Source: IOR16 sp034927775 (GTDB taxonomy: Bacteria > Bacillota > Clostridia > Peptostreptococcales > Anaerovoracaceae). From it: a stretch of 42,010 nucleotides of DNA. Made by a program: the position numbers and the translations under genes. Where the stretch lies: positions 1 to 42,010 of the forward strand of contig JAYFPL010000037.1 in NCBI GenBank assembly GCA_034927775.1, given 5' to 3'. Positions 26,041-33,271 of this stretch are shown here, piece by piece. Numbering within the stretch: the first letter of the stretch is position 1; each line of letters begins with the position of its first letter. The notes below the pieces were generated by a model, which did no database searches, was not told the origin of the DNA, and was given only the letters and a program-made list of their open reading frames with translations.

Positions 26041-26613
26041 ATGGCAGAAGTTATTTTAATGACCGGAGGTGCAAGAAGCGGGAAAAGCTTATATGGGGAA
26101 TGCTTTGCAAAGGAGCTAGGTAAGGATAAGGTTCTTTACATTGCAACGGCCTCTGTCTGTGACGAAGAAATGCAAGAACGAGTAAAAAAACATCGTGCCC
26201 AGCGTCCGTCTGAATGGGTAACGCTGGAACAGTTCTGGAGATTTGATAAATTAGCTGAGAATCAAGATTTTTTAAATGCAGACGCAGTATTAATTGATTG
26301 TTTAGGTTTTATGCTGAACAATATCATGTACTATTGTGATATTGATTGGGATCGTTGTCCTCCGGAAGATATGGAACGTGTTGAAGAACGAATGCTTTTT
26401 GAGGTAAGAAGTTTAATTGCAGTTTGTCGGGACCATGGTAAAAGTTTAATTGGTGTTACGAATGAAGTGGGGATGGGTCTGGTACCGGCTGAACGTTCAA
26501 GCCGTTATTATCGAGATATTTTGGGGAGAGCCAACCGTTGCTTTGCTGAACTGGCGGATAAGGTTATCTTCATGGTTTCAGGTATTCCAATGCAGGTGAA
26601 ACCTACAAAATAA
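26041..26613 (+). CDS. cobU: Adenosylcobinamide kinase / adenosylcobinamide-phosphate guanylyltransferase CobU
   Basis: CobU phosphorylates adenosylcobinamide and then transfers GMP to give adenosylcobinamide-GDP. The 190-residue protein has the P-loop LMTGGARSGKS (Lys15), then VLYIATASVCDEEM, the KKHRAQRPSEWVTLE region and a late TNEVGMGLVPAERSSRYYRD. GGCGGAGG precedes the ATG. After its stop there is a 174-bp spacer before cobS, the longest gap in block B. Confidence 0.95.
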   Translation: MAEVILMTGGARSGKSLYGECFAKELGKDKVLYIATASVCDEEMQERVKKHRAQRPSEWVTLEQFWRFDKLAENQDFLNADAVLIDCLGFMLNNIMYYCDIDWDRCPPEDMERVEERMLFEVRSLIAVCRDHGKSLIGVTNEVGMGLVPAERSSRYYRDILGRANRCFAELADKVIFMVSGIPMQVKPTK

Positions 26614-26787
26614 AAAAATGAGACAAGCTTTGTTTCATTAATGTAAATATACACTGGAGGGCAAATCCGTTTGATCGAGTAACTTTGAGTCGATAAATAC
26701 ATCTTATTTAGGAAGTGTATTCATGGACGGAGGAAATCGAGTAAAATTGATTTGTTTTCCATTGTTATAATAGAAACGAGGATTATT

Positions 26788-27513
26788 ATGAAAACAATTT
26801 GGTTAATGATGGCGTTCTTTACAAGACTCCCAGTTCCCTATGTTGAATATACCGAAGAGAGATATTTAAAAGGTTTAAAGCTGATTCCATTGCTTGGAAT
26901 TTTAATGGGTGGTATTTTATATGGCTTGTCCTTTTTTCATTTAATTTTTGATCAGCAGGTTGTATCTATGATTTTGTTAGGTGGGTATATTGTTCTTACT
27001 GGGGGTCTTCATTTGGATGGACTTGCCGATACCTGCGATGGGATTTTTAGTGGAAGAGAGCGAGATCGTATGCTTGAAATCATGAAAGACAGTCATGTAG
27101 GCTCTTTTGGAGTACTTTCTATGATTTTCTTTGTTGCCTTTTATATGGTAATGTACGGTCGAATTCCTTATGAAGCTTTGGTAGTTTTACCGGTAGTAGG
27201 GAAAAGCGCTCCGTTGATTTCTGCTTCTTTTGCTGAGTATGTAAGACCTTCCGGAATGGGAAAATTACTTGTAGATAATTGCGGTAAAATAGAATTATTT
27301 ATGGCTATTTTTGTACCAACAGTGGTAGCAGCTTTGTTGAATCCTTGGTATTTAATTGCTGTTGGCATTGCAATTGCTTCAGTAATACTCTCTACAAATC
27401 ATTTAAAAAAAGTCTTAGGGGGTATAACCGGAGATACGATGGGAATGGTATGCGAACTTTCACAAATGGTTTTTGTATTTGTCATTTATGCAACTCAGAG
27501 TTTACTCTCTTAA
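26788..27513 (+). CDS. cobS: Adenosylcobinamide-GDP ribazoletransferase (cobalamin synthase) CobS
   Basis: CobS is a polytopic membrane enzyme that joins adenosylcobinamide-GDP to alpha-ribazole (phosphate), the last condensation step. The 241-residue product begins with MMAFFTRLPVP, has the signature TGGLHLDGLADTCDGIFSGRERDRMLEIMKDSHVG (around residues 72-106, D-rich metal site) and several hydrophobic segments, and ends in KVLGGITGDTMGMVCELSQ. I chose the ATG at 26788 because it matches the family start and follows ACGAGGA. An in-frame ATG at 26752 gives an unusual extension. Its stop overlaps the stop of dapH on the other strand. Confidence 0.95.
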   Translation: MKTIWLMMAFFTRLPVPYVEYTEERYLKGLKLIPLLGILMGGILYGLSFFHLIFDQQVVSMILLGGYIVLTGGLHLDGLADTCDGIFSGRERDRMLEIMKDSHVGSFGVLSMIFFVAFYMVMYGRIPYEALVVLPVVGKSAPLISASFAEYVRPSGMGKLLVDNCGKIELFMAIFVPTVVAALLNPWYLIAVGIAIASVILSTNHLKKVLGGITGDTMGMVCELSQMVFVFVIYATQSLLS

Positions 27514-28214
27514 AGATCCAGATCCCTAAGTCCATCAATTAATTGGGTAGACTGTATTGACTTTTGATCTTTCTCTTTGACAATACGAGCCGGAACTCCG
27601 GCGACAACCATGTTAGGCGGAACATCTTTTATAACCACTGAACCGGCAGCGACGATTGCACCTTTGCCGACTCGTACTCCTTCAATCACAACGGCATTTG
27701 CGCCAATTAAGACATCATCCTCAATAATTACGGGTGAAGTGCTTGGAGGTTCGATGACTCCGGCTAGAACAGCACCTGCACCGATGTGACAGTGCTTTCC
27801 GACAATCACACGTCCACCGATTATACTTCCCATATCAACCATGGTTCCTTCTCCAATTTCTGATCCAATGTTAATAATAGCGCCCATCATAATAATAGCA
27901 TGATTTCCGATTTTTACTTGTTCACGGATGATCGCTCCAGGCTCAATACGAGCATGGAGATTTTTTTTGTCCATAAGAGGCACTGCGCAATTGCGTGCAT
28001 CGTTTTCAATGAAAATGTCAATAATTTTACTTTTATTAGCCTTTAAAACAGGACCAATTTGCTTCCAATCACCAAATATGATTTTGGTATCACTGCCGGT
28101 TGGAAAAATTTGTGTATTGGGAAAATCAATGGCAGAGGCAGCACGCAAATATACCTTTACGGGTGTTTTTTTTTCTGATTTACGAATGTATTCAATGATT
28201 TCAAATGCGTTCAT
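27510..28214 (-). CDS. dapH: Tetrahydrodipicolinate N-acetyltransferase DapH
   Basis: DapH acetylates tetrahydrodipicolinate with acetyl-CoA in the lysine/diaminopimelate pathway. The 234-residue product has an alpha/beta N-terminal part and a left-handed beta-helix of hexapeptide repeats (for example IKIGNHAIIMMGAII-type repeats and VGKHCHIGAGAVLAG). It ends with VAGVPARIVKEKD. I chose the ATG at 28214, which has AAGGAG upstream. The frame extends ten codons further to another ATG. It is probably co-transcribed with dapB, which lies 52 bp upstream. It meets cobS head to head with overlapping stops and no separate terminator. Confidence 0.94.
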   Translation of the reverse strand: MNAFEIIEYIRKSEKKTPVKVYLRAASAIDFPNTQIFPTGSDTKIIFGDWKQIGPVLKANKSKIIDIFIENDARNCAVPLMDKKNLHARIEPGAIIREQVKIGNHAIIMMGAIINIGSEIGEGTMVDMGSIIGGRVIVGKHCHIGAGAVLAGVIEPPSTSPVIIEDDVLIGANAVVIEGVRVGKGAIVAAGSVVIKDVPPNMVVAGVPARIVKEKDQKSIQSTQLIDGLRDLDL

Positions 28215-28266
28215 ATTGATTCTCCTTATCATTAATTTTCCCATGAATAAAACTTCATTTTATTGA

Positions 28267-28989
28267 CTACTTTGTATCAGTAAACAAAATTTGATCTAAA
28301 GTATAGAATCCTCTGTTTTTTTGTACTAAAGCGGTTGCTGCTTTTAATGCTCCCTTGGCAAAGATCTGACGGCTTGTAGCAGAATGGGTAATGGATAAAA
28401 CTTCATCTTCTCCAAAATAATAAACTGTATGCGCTCCGGCTACCGTACCTCCACGAAGTGCGAATACCCCGATTTCCTGTTTTTGACGTTCACCACATTC
28501 ACCATTTCTTCCATTGATTATTGTGTTTTGATGATTTGGGTCAATAGCATCTAAAAGTAACTTTGCAGTTCCACTTGGTGCATCAACTTTTTTATTATGA
28601 TGCGTTTCCACAATTTCAATGTCAAAATCTTCTTTTAAAATAGGGGAAATTTGCTGTAGTATCTGACGAAATACAGCAATACCCAGACTATAGTTAGCAC
28701 TGTAAAGTACAGGTGCATAGTCTCCAAGTGATTTCAATGTATCTTTATCTTCAGATTGAAATCCTGTAGTACCACAGCAAAGTGCTGTACCAGTACGATG
28801 TACATATTCCGTTAAGTGGGGCAGCATGGCGGGATGAGAAAAATCAATGACAACATCAGCTTTCGGCATTTGTGACAGAATATGAGGGTTGGTAATATCA
28901 GCATAGCCAACAACCTCATGCCCTGCTTGTATTGCCAGTTCTTCAATGCGTGTTCCCATTCGTCCATGACCGGAAAGTAAAACCTTCAT
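28267..28989 (-). CDS. dapB: 4-hydroxy-tetrahydrodipicolinate reductase DapB
   Basis: DapB reduces hydroxy-tetrahydrodipicolinate with NAD(P)H to supply DapH. The protein (240 aa) starts with the nucleotide-binding LLSGHGRMGTRIEELA. It contains VVIDFSHPAML, CCGTTGF, the catalytic histidine and lysine region VETHHNKKVDAPSGTA, and LRGGTVAGAHTVYYFGE. AAAGGA precedes the ATG on this strand. It is transcribed towards dapH, so the two form a small diaminopimelate operon. dapA is not in the window. Confidence 0.96.
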   Translation of the reverse strand: MKVLLSGHGRMGTRIEELAIQAGHEVVGYADITNPHILSQMPKADVVIDFSHPAMLPHLTEYVHRTGTALCCGTTGFQSEDKDTLKSLGDYAPVLYSANYSLGIAVFRQILQQISPILKEDFDIEIVETHHNKKVDAPSGTAKLLLDAIDPNHQNTIINGRNGECGERQKQEIGVFALRGGTVAGAHTVYYFGEDEVLSITHSATSRQIFAKGALKAATALVQKNRGFYTLDQILFTDTK

Positions 28990-29113
28990 AGCAATCCTTT
29001 CTGTTATGTTAATATTTGAAAAACGAGTTCTTTTCTATGATATGATTGAATACCTAGGTAAATTCAAAATTAATAAGAAATCAAGAAAAAGGAATTATGA
29101 AATAATGATATGA

Positions 29114-29143
29114 GTTTGAACAAATGTCAAACTATGTTATAGT
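29114..29143 (+). promoter_or_regulatory. Promoter with operator-like inverted repeat
   Basis: TTGAAC (29116-29121) and TATAGT (29138-29143) are spaced by 16 bp. The inverted repeat GTTTGA-N7-TCAAAC (29114-29132) overlaps the -35 element, as for a repressor site. It points into the XRE-like fragment, consistent with a former self-regulated regulator gene. Confidence 0.55.
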
Positions 29144-29160
29144 ATGATTTGAAAGAAGAT

Positions 29161-29250
29161 ATGAAATTTTCCGATAAAGTAAAATATATTTAAATGAAAC
29201 TTGAATTAAGTCAAGAGTCATTGACAAAAAAATTAGGCGGGAGAATTTGA
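29161..29250 (+). pseudogene. Fragment resembling the N-terminus of an XRE-family HTH regulator
   Basis: Read in one frame, the 29 sense codons give MKFSDKVKYI, a TAA stop, then MKLELSQESLTKKLG and GRI before a TGA. This looks like the first helix-turn-helix part of XRE regulators of the type KVKYIRxKLxLSQExLAxxLG. The TAA sits where an arginine codon (CGA) would be expected. The rest of the HTH domain is missing after LTKKLG. I read it as a broken remnant. A short translated peptide from the second ATG at 29194 is an alternative. Confidence 0.5.
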
Positions 29251-29251
29251 T

Positions 29252-29317
29252 ATGGCAGATTTGACGGTAAGAAAAAAGGGATACTATAGAAACCGTATTA
29301 GAAATAGAAATCCCTGA
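29252..29317 (+). pseudogene. 21-codon remnant or micropeptide, possible integrase N-terminus
   Basis: An ATG at 29252, with GGGAG at 29240-29244, opens a 21-codon frame beginning MADLTVRKKGYY and ending in a TGA inside the left arm of a hairpin. The start resembles the N-terminal DNA-binding domain of some clostridial tyrosine integrases (M-A-D-x-x-x-R-K-R-G), but it is too short to be sure. It may instead be a small protein or noise. Its position after a broken XRE fragment supports a decayed mobile element. Confidence 0.3.
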
Positions 29318-29344
29318 GTCTATTTTTAGCTCAGGGATTTCTAT
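29304..29344. terminator. 15-bp perfect hairpin downstream of cfa
   Basis: ATAGAAATCCCTGAG (29304-29318) and CTCAGGGATTTCTAT (29330-29344) form a perfect 15-bp stem with an 11-nt loop. On the plus strand a T-rich stretch follows (ATTCAGTTTTCTTTTC). On the minus strand the downstream bases are less T-rich. It can end transcripts from the fragment region and from cfa. Confidence 0.65.
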
Positions 29345-29404
29345 ATTCAGTTTTCTTTTCTCAAATTGTCCCTGTGACACTGTAGACTGGATTTTTTATA
29401 AATA

Positions 29405-30589
29405 TTATGATTGATATAAATAATCTCTTGTCATTGGCAAGTTGTTATTAACACCTTTCGTAAAAACAAGTTGATGTATATCTACTACACCATTGTTAAA
29501 TCCGGCTGCACAGCCACAAAGGTATAACTGCCACATTCTGATAAAGGAATCGCTGAATTTTCCTTTTAGCTTATCTTTATTTTTCTGAAAGTTTTCATTC
29601 CAACATAAAAGAGTTTTATTATAATGACGGCGAAGACTTTCGATATCCACTGTATAATAGTCGTAGCCACTACAGATATTAATAATTTCTCTCAGACTTG
29701 GAATAACACCACCCGGGAAAATATATTTTTTAATCCAAGGGTCTCCATCATTTTCAATTCTTCCGCTTATATAATGAAGGAGTAATATGCCACTTGGTTG
29801 TAATACCGAATTTACATTTTTAATAAAAAGATTATAATTTTTACGACCAACATGTTCCAGCATTCCTATGCTTACTATTCGATCGAACTTAAGATCTAAT
29901 TTATGTAACTCTCTATAATCCATTAATTTAACTTCAAGATAGTTTTCAAGATTTTCTTCTTTTATGCGGTTTTTAAATTTTTTTGCTTGTTCCTCGCTTA
30001 ATGTAATTCCAACACCATGAATTTTATATTTTTTTGCAGCTTCAATTAGTAGAAATCCCCATCTACACCCAATATCAAGCAGAGTCATATTTTCTTGCAG
30101 ATTTAATTTCGAAAGAGTCAGGTGCACTTTATTAAGCTGAGCCTGATATAAAGAATCGTTTTCTGTTTTAAAGTAACCGCAGGAGTAACTCATTGTTTCA
30201 TCAAGCCAAAGACTATAAAAATCATTTCCTATATCATAATGATATTGTACTTCTTTTTTTTGTACTTTTGCAGAAGTAGAAGGATGAATCAGATTTTTTA
30301 AAATTTTGTTATCTACATAAAATTGAGTCATTTGTCCTAAGAAGTAATTCAAAGTCTTGTAGAGATCACCCTTTATTTCTAAATCTCCGCGCATATATGC
30401 CTCCCCTAAGGCAAGAGAAGTACTGGCTAAAAGATCGCATTTTGGGATTGGATTATTCAGTAAAATTTCAAATTTTGGTTCTCCATCTCCAATAACAAAG
30501 CTCTCATCATCTCTAAAATTCACCAAAAATGGATTTTGATTGAATTTACTAAGATATTTTTTTAAAAAATCAAGTTCTATATTCTTCAA
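29405..30589 (-). CDS. cfa: Cyclopropane-fatty-acyl-phospholipid synthase family methyltransferase
   Basis: CFA synthases add a methylene group from SAM across the double bond of membrane phospholipid acyl chains. The 394-residue protein has the N-terminal lipid-binding half (DLLASTSLALGEAYMRGDLE), then the Mycolic-acid-cyclopropane-synthase-type core: VQYHYDIGNDFYSLWLD, MSYSCGYF, SAM motif LLDIGCRWGFLLIEAA and VSIGMLEHVG. The SAM motif normally reads GCGWG, but here Arg176 replaces glycine. The start is TTG with GGAGG seven bases upstream. The gene lies 75 bp after a tetR-type regulator on the same strand and is probably controlled by it. Confidence 0.9.
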   Translation of the reverse strand: MKNIELDFLKKYLSKFNQNPFLVNFRDDESFVIGDGEPKFEILLNNPIPKCDLLASTSLALGEAYMRGDLEIKGDLYKTLNYFLGQMTQFYVDNKILKNLIHPSTSAKVQKKEVQYHYDIGNDFYSLWLDETMSYSCGYFKTENDSLYQAQLNKVHLTLSKLNLQENMTLLDIGCRWGFLLIEAAKKYKIHGVGITLSEEQAKKFKNRIKEENLENYLEVKLMDYRELHKLDLKFDRIVSIGMLEHVGRKNYNLFIKNVNSVLQPSGILLLHYISGRIENDGDPWIKKYIFPGGVIPSLREIINICSGYDYYTVDIESLRRHYNKTLLCWNENFQKNKDKLKGKFSDSFIRMWQLYLCGCAAGFNNGVVDIHQLVFTKGVNNNLPMTRDYLYQS

Positions 30590-30664
30590 AATATCGCCTC
30601 CAATATAATTTTTACCTAAAATTTAAGTTAAATTATAATTGTCATCATTTGAAGTTAGGCAAAA

Positions 30665-31252
30665 TCATTTTTGCAAGATTCTTCTGATGACAAAAAAAAG
30701 ATCTTGCTTTATGTTTTCAATAGTATCCGGTTGTTTTTCAATGATTGAAGAATAGCACATCGCACCTACAAGTTCGATTATCATAAACATAATGTGGTAA
30801 GACTGGGATTGTGAATAGGAACTCATATGGGGATGATTAATCCATCTATCAATCAATATCTGTAAACGCGAATTTTCTTCCTGATTGATCTTTTCACGAA
30901 TGATACTCCATGAAAGTTTTTTCTCAATAATAGTTAACATTTCAGTATTTTGTTTAAAAAATTCTATAATATAATCTGTAATCAATATTATTTCTTCAAT
31001 AAAATCATCTGTATTTTGTTTGTGTGCATATTCAATCGCTTGCTCAAGAAGAGTAATACTGCGTTTTATTACGATACAACTGAGTAAATCTTTCTTATCC
31101 TTAAAATATAGATAGAAAGTTCCTTTTGCAATATCTGCTAATTTGACAATTTCATCAACCGTTGTATTGGATACACCTTTTTCCATAAATAATTTACAAC
31201 CTGCATTTTCTAGCCGATTTTTTTTCTCTAATTTTTTACTATTAATTTCCAT
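30665..31252 (-). CDS. TetR/AcrR-family transcriptional regulator
   Basis: The 195-residue protein has a TetR N-terminal helix-turn-helix with LFMEKGVSNTTVDEIVKLA and IAKGTFYLYFKDKKDLL (about residues 20-62). A variable all-helical ligand-binding part follows. GGAGGAC precedes the ATG. A perfect palindrome lies 33 bp upstream of the start, just beyond the promoter, so self-repression is likely. cfa follows on the same strand, suggesting that this regulator controls membrane lipid cyclopropanation or responds to a membrane-active ligand. The ligand is unknown. Confidence 0.93.
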   Translation of the reverse strand: MEINSKKLEKKNRLENAGCKLFMEKGVSNTTVDEIVKLADIAKGTFYLYFKDKKDLLSCIVIKRSITLLEQAIEYAHKQNTDDFIEEIILITDYIIEFFKQNTEMLTIIEKKLSWSIIREKINQEENSRLQILIDRWINHPHMSSYSQSQSYHIMFMIIELVGAMCYSSIIEKQPDTIENIKQDLFFVIRRILQK

Positions 31253-31284
31253 TCGTCCTCCACATTTTTATGGTTGTAAATTAT

Positions 31285-31338
31285 GACTGACGGTCAGTCG
31301 TTATTATTAATATAGCATATATTTAAATTAAAAATCAA
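31285..31338 (-). promoter_or_regulatory. tetR-cfa promoter with palindromic TetR operator
   Basis: On the minus strand TTGATT (31333-31338) and TATATT (31309-31314) are 18 bp apart, with a TGC extended -10. Just downstream, around +3 to +17, GACTGAC-G-GTCAGTC (31285-31299) is a perfect 15-bp palindrome of the kind bound by TetR-family repressors. A repressor there would block transcription of its own gene and cfa. Confidence 0.8.
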
Positions 31339-31453
31339 ATATTTTTAGTAAATATATGAAATAATGTTTTTTCTTTTTATCCATTTCTATTGTAGAAGTA
31401 AATAAAGAATAGTAATATTATTTTGGAAAAGAACCGTTAAGGATGGGATTATA

Positions 31454-32074
31454 GTGTTAAAAAAATTTTTATTAAAAGTAGCTTTCGCTTTCATTATTAT
31501 TTTTGTTGTTTTTATCGGGTATTCCGCGTATAGTATATTGTCTTTTAGCGGTATAGATCAATTGGTAAAAACGGATGCAGCTATCGTATTGGGTGCTGCA
31601 GTTTGGGAGGATGAGCCTTCCCCTGTTTTCCGAGAACGAATTAATCATGCGATTTGGCTGTATGAAAATGATTATGTAGATAAAATTATATTTACTGGTG
31701 GCAAGGGTAAGGGAAGTCAATTTGCAGAATCTGAAGTAGGTAGAAATTATGCAATTGAAAAAAATGTCAATGCAGAAGATATTTTCATTGAAAGCAAATC
31801 AAAAATTACTGAGGAAAATATCCGAAATGCATATAAGATTATACAGGAGAAGGGTTTTACAACATGTACGATTGTCAGTGATCCTCTTCATATGAAACGA
31901 GCTATGCTTATGGCAGAGAATACAGGAATCGACGCATATTCATCGCCAACACCCAGTTCTGCATACAAAACATTAAGAAGCCAAATTCCGTTTTTTTCAG
32001 AGAGTTGTTTTTTTATGTTGGTTATATTGTTAGTTTACCATTTCGGTAATGATTGGAAGATGAATCAAAAATAA
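31454..32074 (+). CDS. SanA/YdcF-like (DUF218) membrane-anchored protein
   Basis: The 206-residue protein has an N-terminal membrane span (about residues 4-28) and an extracytoplasmic DUF218 domain with TDAAIVLGAAVWEDEPSPVFRERI, IIFTGGKGKG and TIVSDPLHMKRAMLMAE. A hydrophobic segment lies near the C-terminus. E. coli SanA and ElyC relatives affect envelope integrity and lipid-carrier metabolism, but the activity of this subgroup is not settled. The start is GTG, with AAGGATGGG upstream. It is a single gene ending in a strong terminator shared with ogt on the opposite strand. Confidence 0.87.
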   Translation: MLKKFLLKVAFAFIIIFVVFIGYSAYSILSFSGIDQLVKTDAAIVLGAAVWEDEPSPVFRERINHAIWLYENDYVDKIIFTGGKGKGSQFAESEVGRNYAIEKNVNAEDIFIESKSKITEENIRNAYKIIQEKGFTTCTIVSDPLHMKRAMLMAENTGIDAYSSPTPSSAYKTLRSQIPFFSESCFFMLVILLVYHFGNDWKMNQK

Positions 32075-32100
32075 CGGGTTAATATTACCCGTTATTTTTT
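32068..32100. terminator. Bidirectional terminator between the SanA-like gene and ogt
   Basis: AATAACGGGT and ACCCGTTATT form a 10-bp stem with an 8-nt loop, flanked by A-runs on the left and six T residues on the right. It therefore works on both strands. The ogt stop codon (32085-32087) lies within the loop region. Confidence 0.88.
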
Positions 32101-32552
32101 TCTAATGTAAGCAGTGCCTTCTTTATATCCATACCTCCTCCATAACCGACCAAGCTTCCGTTGCTTCCGATGACTCGGTGACAAGGGATGAGAATGGGCA
32201 GAGGGTTTTTGTTGTTCGCCATTCCAACAGCACGGCAAGCTTTTGGTTTTTCGATTTGCTCAGCAATTTGAAGATAGCTTCTTGTTTCTCCATAAGGAAT
32301 GGTTTTTAAGGCATCCCAAACAGAATGTTGAAAAAGTGTACCTGTTGCATCATAGGGCAAATCAAACCATTTTCTTTTGCCATCAAGATATTCGTTCAAT
32401 TGTTTAGCTGCTTCTTTAAGCAATGGTGTTTCCTTTTTCTCATAGTTTTTAGTATGAAAGTCACTTCCAAAGATGACGTGTGTAATTGCTTTTCCATTTT
32501 CAGCAAAACCGATGGTGCCTAATTTTGTTTCATAGAAAAATAGATATTTCAT
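32085..32552 (-). CDS. ogt: Methylated-DNA--protein-cysteine methyltransferase
   Basis: This suicide repair protein moves alkyl groups from O6-alkylguanine in DNA to its own cysteine. The 155-residue product has the acceptor Cys124 in ILIPCHRVIGSNGSLVGYGGG and the DNA-binding helix ACRAVGMANNKNPLP. There is no added AdaA/AraC regulatory domain, so it is the Ogt/MGMT form. AAAGG lies upstream of the ATG. It converges on the SanA-like gene. Confidence 0.96.
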   Translation of the reverse strand: MKYLFFYETKLGTIGFAENGKAITHVIFGSDFHTKNYEKKETPLLKEAAKQLNEYLDGKRKWFDLPYDATGTLFQHSVWDALKTIPYGETRSYLQIAEQIEKPKACRAVGMANNKNPLPILIPCHRVIGSNGSLVGYGGGMDIKKALLTLEKNNG

Positions 32553-32612
32553 TTTTTACCTTTCATCTTTCATAAATTTTATACTATTTTTTAGGATTAA
32601 ACTATCTGAAAA

Positions 32613-32650
32613 AATAAGGAACTGATTTTAAGTAAACTCAGTTCCTTATT
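32613..32650 (-). terminator. Terminator of the GNAT gene
   Basis: AATAAGGAACTGA (32613-32625) and TCAGTTCCTTATT (32638-32650) make a perfect 13-bp stem with a 12-nt loop. On the minus strand it is followed by TTATTTTTTC, as for an intrinsic terminator. The acetyltransferase gene ends about 80 bp before it. Confidence 0.85.
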
Positions 32651-32729
32651 CTTATTTCAAGTTCTTTACTAGGAAAGATCAATTCCTATTCTGTGAAAAC
32701 AGGATATACAAAATTGGCTTCGTTGTTTT

Positions 32730-33194
32730 CTAATATTGTATAGATGTTAGAAGATCAATCAAATCATTTGATACCCATGACATCGCAAATTCTTCTTTTT
32801 GCGTATCTTCATTTATTTTCGTTTCATCAATGATAAAGTCATTATTTTCATAAAATGTTACAGCTTTTTTGTTTTCAGTATAAACATGGAGATTTAATTG
32901 GTCATAATTTTCCTTACAATAATTTAAAAGCGCTTTCCCAATGCCTTTTCCTTGTTTTTCTCCTGTTACAAAAAGTGCTCCTATATATTCACTTTCAAGT
33001 ACACTGATAAATCCCAAAATTTCGCCATTTTCTTCGTAAACATATGTGGTGGATTGCGGCAAAACCTGTTTTTTTACCAAAAGAAAATTTCTTGCCCAAT
33101 AAGAGGATGGGATAAACGGGTGTGCGGTTGTTGTTGTATCGAGCCATATGCTCATGACTGCATCGCAATCAGTTATCTTGTAATGTCTGATCAT
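32730..33194 (-). CDS. GNAT-family N-acetyltransferase
   Basis: The 154-residue protein has the GNAT fold: IRHYKITDCDAVMSIW at the start, the beta strand GFISVLESEYIGALFV, acetyl-CoA loop motif EKQGKGIGKALLNY and the C-terminal VYTENKKAVTFYENNDF. It is closest in look to the YjaB/YiaC type, whose members acetylate protein lysines or small amines. The substrate cannot be read from the sequence. It lies 77 bp downstream of alr on the same strand and may be partly co-transcribed with it. Confidence 0.88.
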   Translation of the reverse strand: MIRHYKITDCDAVMSIWLDTTTTAHPFIPSSYWARNFLLVKKQVLPQSTTYVYEENGEILGFISVLESEYIGALFVTGEKQGKGIGKALLNYCKENYDQLNLHVYTENKKAVTFYENNDFIIDETKINEDTQKEEFAMSWVSNDLIDLLTSIQY

Positions 33195-33271
33195 AGTTTT
33201 TCCCTATACTTTTCCATAAATTAAACATCATTTTTAAATGTGTATTTTGTATATCGTGGAAATTATTTAAT

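Larger units (their letters stand above)
28990..29404. other. 415-bp intergenic region with decayed gene fragments
   Basis: This stretch separates dapB from cfa. From left to right it holds the dapB leader with a palindrome ACCTAGGT (29052-29059) flanked by TTGAAT and ATTCAA, a plus-strand promoter with an operator-like inverted repeat, a broken XRE-regulator-like fragment, a 21-codon peptide with a ribosome binding site, and a 15-bp hairpin. The last 60 bases are T-rich with no feature I can name. No intact gene is visible on either strand. Confidence 0.6.

Noticed and set aside
26747..26771. TATAAT with TTGATT upstream of cobS as a promoter
   Set aside because: The spacer is only 13 bp, and the resulting leader would be too short to contain the ribosome binding site. 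I list it only as a possibility within the structured spacer.
29132..29380. 82-codon minus-strand frame in the dapB-cfa gap
   Set aside because: It runs through the perfect hairpin and the promoter region, has no good ribosome binding site, and shows no family resemblance.
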